Shown here in pieces: positions 27,853 through 35,538 of a stretch of 64,000 bases of DNA. The stretch's first letter is position 1; every line of letters starts with the position of its first letter. The position numbers and the translations under genes were made by a program. The stretch spans positions 1-64,000 of the forward strand of contig JAFDVI010000026.1 in the NCBI GenBank assembly GCA_018269055.1, given 5' to 3'. Below the pieces are notes generated by a model. The model did no database searches and was not told the DNA's origin. It saw nothing but the letters and a program-made list of their open reading frames with translations. Source of the DNA: Acidobacteriota bacterium (GTDB lineage: Bacteria; Acidobacteriota; Blastocatellia; RBC074).

Positions 27853-28482
27853 TTAGGATTTCGTGGCTTGATAGTCTTCCGGCGAGTTTAAGTTTGAGAG
27901 GGTTATTTCACTTCCCTGCAACGTGACCATCTTGTCGAAGCTGATTAGCTGGGTTAGCACTTGTTCAAACAGTTGATCCACTTTCAGCCGATCAGTCGCC
28001 AGCTTTTCTTCAATCGCGAGTAAACAAGCTCGGCTGTAAATCGCCGCGAGCGGTTGGAAGCGGCCTTCTTGATCAATCGGAACAGTAACTGAAGCATTTC
28101 CACTCATGTGTTTTTGGCAAAGGAAATTCAGAAACTCTGCGGTAATGAACGGCATATCGCAGGCCAGAATCAGCGCCGATTCATTCTCAGCGCAGGTTTT
28201 CAGTGCGGTGTGAATGCCGCCGAGCGGGCCTTTGTGGTCGTGCAAATCGTAAAGCAAGCGAGCATCCCACTTGGCCGCAAGTTCCCGGTATCGCTCGGCA
28301 TTGGGGTTGGCAGGATTGATGACGATGGAAAGGCTGGCAGCAGCCGGTTCCGCTGCCGCCAGCACGTGTTCAATCATCGGGCGACCATTGATTTCCAGCC
28401 AGGCCTTGTCCGTGCCCATGCGCGAACTGCGACCTCCGGCTTGGATGAAGGCATGAATGATGGTTTCCGAATGATCCGGCAT
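27853..28482 (-). CDS. mobA: Molybdenum cofactor guanylyltransferase
   Basis: A 209-residue enzyme that transfers GMP from GTP to molybdopterin to give the guanine dinucleotide cofactor. The start MPDHSETIIHAFIQAGGRSSRMG holds the nucleotide-binding GGxSxRMG motif. DKAWLEINGRPMIEHV and LILACDMPF (metal-binding Asp) complete the family pattern. ATG 28482 overlaps the stop of the preceding gene (TAATG), so translation is coupled to a small CPPGT-motif protein, an unexpected partner. No molybdoenzyme or other Moco gene lies nearby. Confidence 0.92.
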   Translation of the reverse strand: MPDHSETIIHAFIQAGGRSSRMGTDKAWLEINGRPMIEHVLAAAEPAAASLSIVINPANPNAERYRELAAKWDARLLYDLHDHKGPLGGIHTALKTCAENESALILACDMPFITAEFLNFLCQKHMSGNASVTVPIDQEGRFQPLAAIYSRACLLAIEEKLATDRLKVDQLFEQVLTQLISFDKMVTLQGSEITLSNLNSPEDYQATKS

Positions 28483-28898
28483 TATCCAACTTCGCGGTCG
28501 CTGCCAACGCAGGTTCGATCCACGCACATCGTGCCCGGCGGACAGCCTTCGGCTCCTATTCTGTAAGCTTCCTGTGCCGTTAAACCGGCGTTGTCGGAAG
28601 CAATGGTAAAGGTCTGATTCTGTTTCTTAAAGCCGATTTCACGAAATGTCTGGCTGATTTCCGCAACGCGTTCCAGGCGATCGTTAGCGTCAACGCCCGC
28701 GTTGTAATACGCCAATGCCTTGGCCAGAAACGATTGGCACAGAGCCGTGATGAAGGGAATGTTGTGCGATTCATCTCCTTCAGCCAACGGCTGAAGCTTG
28801 ATGCGATCCACATCTCGTTGGCCGGAAGCAAACGCCGCCAGTTCGATTTTCATGAATTCTACAGGGGTTTCGGGGGTAGTCGTAATTTGACGCGCCAT
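28482..28898 (-). CDS. Small protein with C-terminal GCPPGTMCVDRTCV motif
   Basis: A 138-residue protein of unknown family. The N-terminal 110 residues are helical and acidic without a signal peptide. The C-terminus carries Cys in a C-x5-C-x4-C array, GCPPGTMCVDRTCV, followed by seven residues. It is homologous to the protein at 28992-29582: they share LER/LQR-x-x-EIS-x-x-FR, SDNxG and the Cys motif. The layout, with a long conserved leader and short Cys-rich tail, resembles a RiPP precursor or a small Cys-clasp protein. Its stop overlaps mobA. Confidence 0.75.
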   Translation of the reverse strand: MARQITTTPETPVEFMKIELAAFASGQRDVDRIKLQPLAEGDESHNIPFITALCQSFLAKALAYYNAGVDANDRLERVAEISQTFREIGFKKQNQTFTIASDNAGLTAQEAYRIGAEGCPPGTMCVDRTCVGSDREVG

Positions 28899-28991
28899 GG
28901 TTTTCTCTTGGGGTTAAGCAAAGAATGAAATGCTTCTCTGCGAGTTTATCGAATCGTGTTTGTCAGAAATCTCGGTTCTGTCTGCATTGTA

Positions 28992-29582
28992 TTACACGCA
29001 GTTTCCATCAACACAGACCGTGCCCGGAGGGCATCCGCCACCGTATGGCCCAGTCACAACAGTGGCGATATCCGTTTCCGCGCCCACATTGTCGGATCGA
29101 ATTATTATTCCATTCCGGCCAACCTGGAAGAGGGTGGCTCTGAACATAAAGCTAATCTCTCCGAGTCGTTGCAACTGTTCGGCTTCGGGGGCTTGGCGAT
29201 AGTATTTCAACAAACTTTCCTGAAGCGCCGTTACCCAAGACTCGATCTTTTTTTCCTGGGATTCTGGGTCACGTTCCGTTATATCGCCTTCCGCAGCAAC
29301 ACTGAATCCTGTCGCGCCGACTTGAAACTTTTTTGTGCTGAACATCTCCCTGATGTCTTCAAGCCGGTTTTTGCGTTCGTCAGGGTTGGGTGTGGGCCCG
29401 TCGTCAAGGCCCGAATCAGAGAAAAGGCCGCCTAAACTTCCGTCGCCACCGCTCAAATAATGCAACAACCTTCTTTGCAATGCTGCTGAAAGCGCTTTGA
29501 TAAACTTTTCGTTGCGCTCTTCACTCAAGAGCTCAAACCTACTTAATTCTTTTTGCAATGTTTTGGGATCTGTCACGGGCAT
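28992..29582 (-). CDS. Small protein ending in GGCPPGTVCVDGNCV
   Basis: A 196-residue protein with a strong ribosome-binding site (AGGAGG) before ATG 29582. There is no signal peptide or membrane helix. A helical N-terminal half includes a Gly/Asp-rich loop near residue 50 (GGDGSLGGLFSDSGLDDG). It ends exactly at the Val of CPPGTVCVDGNCV. It is a paralogue of the next gene, 11 of 14 residues being identical in the tail. A tail conserved right at the C-terminus suggests that the tail is what matters: modified, cleaved, or used as a metal or disulfide clasp. Function unknown. Confidence 0.8.
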   Translation of the reverse strand: MPVTDPKTLQKELSRFELLSEERNEKFIKALSAALQRRLLHYLSGGDGSLGGLFSDSGLDDGPTPNPDERKNRLEDIREMFSTKKFQVGATGFSVAAEGDITERDPESQEKKIESWVTALQESLLKYYRQAPEAEQLQRLGEISFMFRATLFQVGRNGIIIRSDNVGAETDIATVVTGPYGGGCPPGTVCVDGNCV

Positions 29583-29688
29583 AATCGTATCCTCCTATCA
29601 AATGAAGTCTGATTTTTCCGATCTCAATTGATAAGGCGCAATTCAATTTCAAAACCCGCCAGGCGGGCAAAATTTTTCTGCCATCCGT

Positions 29689-32600
29689 CTACTTGGAGGC
29701 AACACTGGTGGTCAGCAAACTCCAGCGGGTTTGTTTGTCGTAGTAGATCGTTTTTCTGTCTGGCGACCAGTTCAGGCTGGCAAAGCGAAAAGCCGGATCG
29801 CTGTTATTCGTCACTTTTTTCGGCTGGCTGATCTGGTTCCCATTCACCACGGCGACCCAGATGTCGTGCCGCCTGTTTTGCACTTTTACGAATGCGATTT
29901 TGCCGCCGCCCGGCGCAAGTTGCAGGTTGGATAAATACGTTTCCGTCAACGAACCCAGCGTGTGTTGACTGTTTGTCGCGTTCTCACGGGTGACAGGCAA
30001 ATTGACCAACGTCACTGTTGCCGGTTGCACCCCGCCCCCCGCAACATTTTCCGTTAACGCTACCAGCAACTGATCCTTCGCCAGCCAGCCACGCAACCGC
30101 AATCGGTTTTCCGTTTGGAAGACCATGTTGGATTGCCCCTGGCCTGTTACCCACACATTCCACAGTTGCTTTCCCGAAGCTGATTGTGCGTCGGTTTCCG
30201 ACACGTAAGCCAACCGGCTGCCATCCGGGGACCAGATCGGGCATTTCAAAAACAGCCTGGCGTCGTGGTTGTCCGAGACTTTTGTCGGTTGTGAACCGTC
30301 AACTGCGCGAACCCAAATGTTGGCGATTTCATTTTGCCTGGAGCTATAAGCAATGCGGGTGCTGTCCGGTGACCAATCCCAGCTTCTCGCTTCCGCGCGG
30401 TTGTATGGCGGGCTGCTTCTCCACCCGCTAAAAAAGATGCTATCCGTGCCAAGTGGCTTCGGGTCTCCGCCAACGGCTTTGACGGTAAAAAGATGGGGGG
30501 TTTGTGCTGACAACCGCAAAAAGGCGATCTGCTCGCCGTTCGGTGACCACTGAGCGTCAAAAGCGTCATCAACCAGCCGCGTCGCTCTTCCTTTGGCGGC
30601 GACCGGCTTGGTAAAAAGCTGTCCCCGACGAATGTCCCGAACGAATCTGTCAGTTGGAATTGCCTGGTAAATCAGCGTCTGGCCATCAGGCGAAACATTC
30701 GACCAGAGCTCGACGCCGTAATCATTGGTCAATTCCGTTTCCATGCCCGATTCAACTTCGACGGACAGAATGTCCGAATCGTCTCTTTGTTCGTAACACA
30801 GGATTCGATTGGTCATGTTGGAAAAATCGGCAAGCTGGCACTGGTGATCGCTCGTCGAAATTTGAGCAGGTTCGCCGCCAGATGCGTTGACTGTGTAAAG
30901 CTGCATCTTTTCTCCATGCGTGGAGTTGTAAAGCAGCGTGCCGTCAGGCAGCCACAGCGGATGTTGATCCACTTCCGGGTCGTTGGTCACTCGCCGCGAT
31001 GTTTTTCGCGCCAAATCAATTCGCCAAAGATCGTACTGGCCATTTTGCCGCGCGATAAAAACCGCTTCCCGTTCGTCGGGCGACAATGAAAAATCCTGTG
31101 GCATTTGGAACGGCTGATTCGGTTCGACCAGCGGCGTCGCTTCCTTCGTGCTCAAGTTCAAGCGGAAGAGATTGTTTTGCCACTCATAAAAAATCACAGG
31201 TTCGGTCCTGGCCCAGGCAATCATTCGCAACCGGCTGCGATTGGCCAGGGTTTGGCTGTCGCCCAGCGTTTTGACCGGGGTCGGAGTGCCACCGAGAGCG
31301 GAAGTCATCCAAATGCCAAGTTCATTCCCGCGCGTTGAGACAAACGCGATTTTATCGTTGTCCGGCGACCAGACGGGATTATCGTCGTCCCATTTGCCAA
31401 AGGTGATCTGCTGCTCTCCGTCGCTATCGGTTTGACGCACCCAGATGTGGCTGCTCTCTTCATCCTCCAGGGCAAAGGCAATAACTTTTCCGCTTGGCGA
31501 AAAGCGGCTTTCCAGAAGCAGCGCATTGTCCTGCCCCTTTCTCCCGAACAATGTGTCGAAAGACAATTCGCGCGGCAATGCAGTAGACGCCGGATGCCAG
31601 AGCATTTTCCAGATCGCTCCGGCGATGATCAGCAGCGCGAGAATAATTAGCCCAGCGATGCTCCATCGTCGCAATGCGGGCGAAATCGCGCGGGAACCGT
31701 CTGACAATTCTTTTTTCAAATCGCCCGAAAGCCGATTCGACCCTGACGTGCGCAATCGAGCCAACTGCGCGCTCAGATCAAAATCTTCCTTCACCATTTG
31801 CAGGTCAATCTGGAAATCACGCACGGTTTGGTATCGGTCACGCATATCCTTGGCCAATGCCTTGTGAACAATCCGTTCCAATTCCGGCGGAGTATCCGGG
31901 GCAAAATCAGTGAGCGGTTCGGGTTCTTTGTGAATGATGGCGGCGATCACATCGGCGGATGTTTCTCCGGCAAAGAGCGGTTGTTTGGCGATCAACTCGT
32001 AAAGCACCACGCCGAGGCTGAAAATGTCCGTGCGCGCGTCAACGTCACGGCCTCGCGCCTGTTCGGGCGACATATACCGCAGCGTTCCCAAAATCATTCC
32101 TGGTTGCGTTTTCACCTCATGAGGCTGAGTCTGCGCCGCTGTATCAATCATGCCTTCCGGTAAAGATCGCCGAACATCAAGCTTTGCCAAACCGAAATCC
32201 AACACCTTCACCAATCCATCCGGGCGAACCATGATATTTTCCGGTTTGATGTCGCGGTGAACGATGCCTGCGTGATGCGCCGCGTCCAGCGCCGCGGCGG
32301 CCTGAATGGCAATGTCCAGAGCCTTTTTCAGCGTCATGTCATCACCGGTCATCACCTGCCGTAATGTTTTTCCTTCAATAAATTCCGTTGCGATGAAGTG
32401 CGTTTTGCCCTCGGCGGTTACGGCTTCGGCAATTTCGTGTATGGTGATGATGTTCGGATGATTTAGCGCCGAAGCGGCTTTGGCTTCGCGGATGAATCGT
32501 TGCAGCCGATCCTTGTCCGTCGTGAACTGAACGGGCAAAAACTTCAGCGCGACGTTGCGATCCAGTTTGGTATCGCGTGCCAACCAGACTTCGCCCATGC

Positions 32601-32880
32601 CGCCCGCCCCGATGCGAGAAATGATTCGGTACTGGTTAAGGCTTTGCACCGGCAGCGGGCGCGTTTTTTCCAATGCCAGCGCTTCGGCTTCCATCTCCAC
32701 CGCGTTTTGTTGCAGGAAATCGCCCGCACGGTCGTGCGCGACAAGCATGGATTCGACTTCACGGCGCAAGGTTTCGTCGGCAGCACAAACTTGATTCAGA
32801 TATGCCTGCCGCTGCTCCGAATCCAGTTCCAGAGCTTCGTAGCAAAGCTGTTCAATTTGTTGCCAACGTTCTGGAGTCAA
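29689..32880 (-). CDS. Membrane Ser/Thr protein kinase with C-terminal TolB-like beta-propeller
   Basis: A 1063-residue kinase from TTG 32880, where homology with the kinase at 38223 begins (MTPERWQQIEQ); the longer open start at 32982 is not conserved. Residues 1-75 are the usual acidobacterial helical leader. The kinase domain runs 84-350: GAGGMGEVWLARD loop at 91, Lys113, HRD at 208-210, DFG at 228-230. One transmembrane helix lies at about 406-428. The outer 630 residues hold WD40/TolB-type propeller blades (SPDNDKIAFVSTRGNELGIW and similar). It probably senses a periplasmic signal. Upstream and divergent lies the precursor-like peptide gene. Confidence 0.92.
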   Translation of the reverse strand: MTPERWQQIEQLCYEALELDSEQRQAYLNQVCAADETLRREVESMLVAHDRAGDFLQQNAVEMEAEALALEKTRPLPVQSLNQYRIISRIGAGGMGEVWLARDTKLDRNVALKFLPVQFTTDKDRLQRFIREAKAASALNHPNIITIHEIAEAVTAEGKTHFIATEFIEGKTLRQVMTGDDMTLKKALDIAIQAAAALDAAHHAGIVHRDIKPENIMVRPDGLVKVLDFGLAKLDVRRSLPEGMIDTAAQTQPHEVKTQPGMILGTLRYMSPEQARGRDVDARTDIFSLGVVLYELIAKQPLFAGETSADVIAAIIHKEPEPLTDFAPDTPPELERIVHKALAKDMRDRYQTVRDFQIDLQMVKEDFDLSAQLARLRTSGSNRLSGDLKKELSDGSRAISPALRRWSIAGLIILALLIIAGAIWKMLWHPASTALPRELSFDTLFGRKGQDNALLLESRFSPSGKVIAFALEDEESSHIWVRQTDSDGEQQITFGKWDDDNPVWSPDNDKIAFVSTRGNELGIWMTSALGGTPTPVKTLGDSQTLANRSRLRMIAWARTEPVIFYEWQNNLFRLNLSTKEATPLVEPNQPFQMPQDFSLSPDEREAVFIARQNGQYDLWRIDLARKTSRRVTNDPEVDQHPLWLPDGTLLYNSTHGEKMQLYTVNASGGEPAQISTSDHQCQLADFSNMTNRILCYEQRDDSDILSVEVESGMETELTNDYGVELWSNVSPDGQTLIYQAIPTDRFVRDIRRGQLFTKPVAAKGRATRLVDDAFDAQWSPNGEQIAFLRLSAQTPHLFTVKAVGGDPKPLGTDSIFFSGWRSSPPYNRAEARSWDWSPDSTRIAYSSRQNEIANIWVRAVDGSQPTKVSDNHDARLFLKCPIWSPDGSRLAYVSETDAQSASGKQLWNVWVTGQGQSNMVFQTENRLRLRGWLAKDQLLVALTENVAGGGVQPATVTLVNLPVTRENATNSQHTLGSLTETYLSNLQLAPGGGKIAFVKVQNRRHDIWVAVVNGNQISQPKKVTNNSDPAFRFASLNWSPDRKTIYYDKQTRWSLLTTSVASK

Positions 32881-33084
32881 CGCACCTATCCTTTGTCTTG
32901 CTGAACCTCGATGATCCGCAAGTCGTGAAGTTGATTGTAATGTGGGCTTGCTACCAGGCGGGACAGAATCTATCACACCCATCGTTTAACTAGCCATCAT
33001 CGGCATCTGGATTTGCCTGGCCGCAAAAGCAGTCCTCGCGCCAGCTAAAGGATTACGTCCTCGCGGATCAAAGCCTGTTTTGAA

Positions 33085-33113
33085 TTGACAGACCTTTGGG
33101 CTGTATCTACTAT
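33085..33113 (+). promoter_or_regulatory. Sigma-70-like promoter for the precursor-like peptide gene
   Basis: TTGACA (33085-33090), a 17-base spacer and TACTAT (33108-33113) form a near-consensus promoter on the plus strand. The only gene it can serve is the 72-residue peptide gene at 33305, implying a leader of about 185 bases. The rest of 32881-33304 shows no further frame or structure that I can support. Confidence 0.6.
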
Positions 33114-33304
33114 TCGGCTCGCCATATTTCTACAAGCAATATCTTAGCTGGCGGTACCGACATCAGATTCGTCATCCACATCGAAGCGACGGACATCCCT
33201 TTATCGCTAATCTTGCTCCCCGTCTTCGAGCAAAGCACTTCAAAAAGGGCGTGAAGCGCTGTGTTCTTTACTAATGCCCCCTACCCATTCGAAGGAGAAA
33301 CGAT

Positions 33305-33523
33305 ATGGCCAAAAGCAAAAAACGGAAACGATTGGAAGAAAGCGGCCTGCTCGATTCCCAAGCCAGACTTTCCAAAGAGCAAAGCACAGCCCTGGAATCC
33401 TTAACCCCTGAAGAAGTCGAAGCACTGATTTCAGCCCGGGATAAATTGAAAAACGCATTTTTCTCTCCCGGCGTTCGCTCCTCGTCATCTGGTCCTTCCA
33501 TCATCATTACGACCAATGGTTGA
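33305..33523 (+). CDS. RiPP precursor-like small peptide
   Basis: A 72-residue peptide with an excellent ribosome-binding site (AAGGAG) and its own promoter. The N-terminal 50 residues are charged and helical (SLTPEEVEALISARDKLK looks like a leader with a recognition helix). The last 22 residues, AFFSPGVRSSSSGPSIIITT plus NG, are neutral, small and beta-branched. That is the composition expected of a core peptide for a carbon-methylating radical SAM enzyme. It is convergent with such an enzyme, 89 bases away. There is no signal peptide and no Cys, so it is not a lanthipeptide. The precursor role is inferred from layout and neighbour. Confidence 0.72.
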   Translation: MAKSKKRKRLEESGLLDSQARLSKEQSTALESLTPEEVEALISARDKLKNAFFSPGVRSSSSGPSIIITTNG

Positions 33524-33539
33524 TTCGACAATTCTTTCC

Positions 33540-33580
33540 ACTGCGGATTGAGTGGGAAAAATACCCGGTCAATCCGCGGT
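33540..33580. terminator. Hairpin between precursor and maturase genes
   Basis: ACTGCGGATTGA pairs with TCAATCCGCGGT (one mismatch), extended by GGG/CCC with an A-rich loop. It starts 16 bases past the peptide stop and lies between two convergent genes, so it could terminate both. Confidence 0.6.
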
Positions 33581-33612
33581 GATTTCAGTTGAATTCCGAT
33601 TATCACAGCGGT

Positions 33613-35526
33613 CTATTGCTGAAGTGATGTAGGAATCGCCAACGACAGGTACGAATCATCCTGCCGGAGCATCAATCCCCGCGCGACCAATGCATCCAAT
33701 GCCGCGCGCAGGTTGGTAAGCGTCGTCCCGGTCGAATGCGGCTGCCAAAGTTCAAACACCTGCCGCGCAGTTCGGGTTTGGTCGCAAGCCTGATAAATAA
33801 ATTTGTCACGCCCGGTCAGTACGACAAATGATTCCTGAGCCGACGCACGCGAATCCCAGATCAACAACCGTTCGCCCTTCTCCACGAAAAAAAGTGTGCT
33901 GTCGGGATGACGTTCCTGCCATTGCCTGACTTCCGTCACCACTGGCTCAACATATTGCCAGGCGTCACGCGGCTCAACCAGTTCCGCAGTAAAGAAACAG
34001 GCTAAATTGGCCACGACTTGCTCCGGGAAACGATAGACGTATCCGTAGGATGGATATGGGGCCAAATTCTTGAAGCCGAGTTGGGTAGCCCGATCAAAGT
34101 TGGGGCTGAAGCGATCTATCCGAATGTGTGCCGAAGACACGGGCGGCGGCAGGTGCACCAGCAACGGAATCCATTTGGCCATCTGCTCGTACTCTTCCGG
34201 CTTTTCTCCGGGGAATCCCCAGATGAGGTTCCACTGCGGTGAAATGCCGAGTTCCTTGCACCATTTGAGCAGTTGAATGTTTTGCAACGCGCGAACGCCT
34301 TTGTCCATCAACCGTAACACCTGATCGCTCAAACTTTCGATCCCCGGCTGCACTCTGGTTACTCCTGCCGCTCGCAGCAAAACCAACTGCTCTTTTCTCA
34401 AATTGGATTTGATTTCGAAGAAAACCTCTACGCCGGGATTGGAGTCGGCCAGCATCGGGATGAAGTTTTTTAGGTAGTCCATGCTCAGAATGTTGTCCAC
34501 CACGCTGACCGCATGGCCGGGATACTTGCCGGTCAAGTGAAGAAATTCGGTCAGTGCGCGATCGGGGCTTTTGCTGCGAAAGGCCATTCCCTGGCCGTTC
34601 AAGCCGCAGAACGTACAGTGGTGTTTCTCGCCCCACCAGCAACCACGCGCCGTTTCGAAAAGCAACGTTGGCCTCCGCCCGGAAGTGACCGTGCAGTCGG
34701 CCAACTGCTCGAAAAAATCCTCGTAATCGGGAAATGGCAAATCATCCATGTGCTTGACGGTCAAAGCGTTACAGTCATGAATTGCCGTCTGGCCAACCAC
34801 CGGCAAAGCCCCGCGCAGTCGCGTAAAGACGCCGGGCAAATGACCAATGGGTTGCCCCGTTAACACCCGCCGGACAATTTCCGGTAAGACCACCTCGCCT
34901 TCGCCGGAAACCACTGCATCAACAAAAGCGAACTGGCGGCTGATCTCCTGCCCCATGATGCCTTCGCAATTGGCGCCACCGAAGACGATGAAGGTTTCGG
35001 GACTGCGCGCTTTGATGCGTTTGGCGAGCGCAAGCGCAGCCACGTTTTGGTGGAAGGTGCTGGTGAAGCCGACTACCTTGGGTTTGCGCGCGAGAACATA
35101 ATTGAGGCATTCGTCGAGAAAGGATTCAACCTGGTCGCGCGCGCTCAGAATTTCTTCGATGGTGCTTTCAGATATCAATTGCGCTCCATCCGAATTGAGC
35201 GCACGAAGCGATGATTTTTTCCGCAGCACCTCGTCAATGTAAGCGTGGGTCTTGCTGTCGGCCTGACCCACTTGATCCCCGTGTAGCGCACCGGAGAAGA
35301 TCCATTCTCCGATTAGATCGGTGGGCGTAGTATCGTCGGCAACATAGGCGTAGTTTTGGATGCCGATCCTTTCAGCGAACCGAAAGGTGAAGTAACGAAT
35401 TTGCGCGGAAAACCCCTGGTTGATCAGCGTCGCCTTCAGCAAACTCAACCCGATGGAAGGCACGATCAAAGGGCCAAAGGGCATGGTGATCAGCAGCACA
35501 TCGCTTTTGGCGGAGGTCGTTTTCAT
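33613..35526 (-). CDS. Cobalamin-dependent radical SAM RiPP maturase (C-methyltransferase type)
   Basis: A 637-residue enzyme. The N-terminal 240 residues form a B12-binding Rossmann-like domain (VVGFTSTFHQNVAALALAKR, IVFGGANCEG). The radical SAM domain carries the non-canonical cluster motif Cys296-x7-Cys304-x2-Cys307 in ARGCWWGEKHHCTFCGLNGQ. That is the signature I associate with ribosomal peptide maturation radical SAM protein 1 (TIGR03975). The last 75 residues resemble a PqqD-like winged-helix recognition element (ARQVFELWQ...LDALVARGLMLRQDD). Such enzymes methylate unactivated carbons in precursor peptides. The gene starts 12 bases after the kinase at 38223, so it is in an operon with it. 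Confidence 0.93.
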   Translation of the reverse strand: MKTTSAKSDVLLITMPFGPLIVPSIGLSLLKATLINQGFSAQIRYFTFRFAERIGIQNYAYVADDTTPTDLIGEWIFSGALHGDQVGQADSKTHAYIDEVLRKKSSLRALNSDGAQLISESTIEEILSARDQVESFLDECLNYVLARKPKVVGFTSTFHQNVAALALAKRIKARSPETFIVFGGANCEGIMGQEISRQFAFVDAVVSGEGEVVLPEIVRRVLTGQPIGHLPGVFTRLRGALPVVGQTAIHDCNALTVKHMDDLPFPDYEDFFEQLADCTVTSGRRPTLLFETARGCWWGEKHHCTFCGLNGQGMAFRSKSPDRALTEFLHLTGKYPGHAVSVVDNILSMDYLKNFIPMLADSNPGVEVFFEIKSNLRKEQLVLLRAAGVTRVQPGIESLSDQVLRLMDKGVRALQNIQLLKWCKELGISPQWNLIWGFPGEKPEEYEQMAKWIPLLVHLPPPVSSAHIRIDRFSPNFDRATQLGFKNLAPYPSYGYVYRFPEQVVANLACFFTAELVEPRDAWQYVEPVVTEVRQWQERHPDSTLFFVEKGERLLIWDSRASAQESFVVLTGRDKFIYQACDQTRTARQVFELWQPHSTGTTLTNLRAALDALVARGLMLRQDDSYLSLAIPTSLQQ

Positions 35527-35538
35527 AGCAATCCGTGC

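Noticed and set aside
27853-29582. mobA as part of a molybdoenzyme operon
   Set aside because: No molybdoenzyme or other cofactor gene is adjacent; the coupled gene is an unknown Cys-tail protein.
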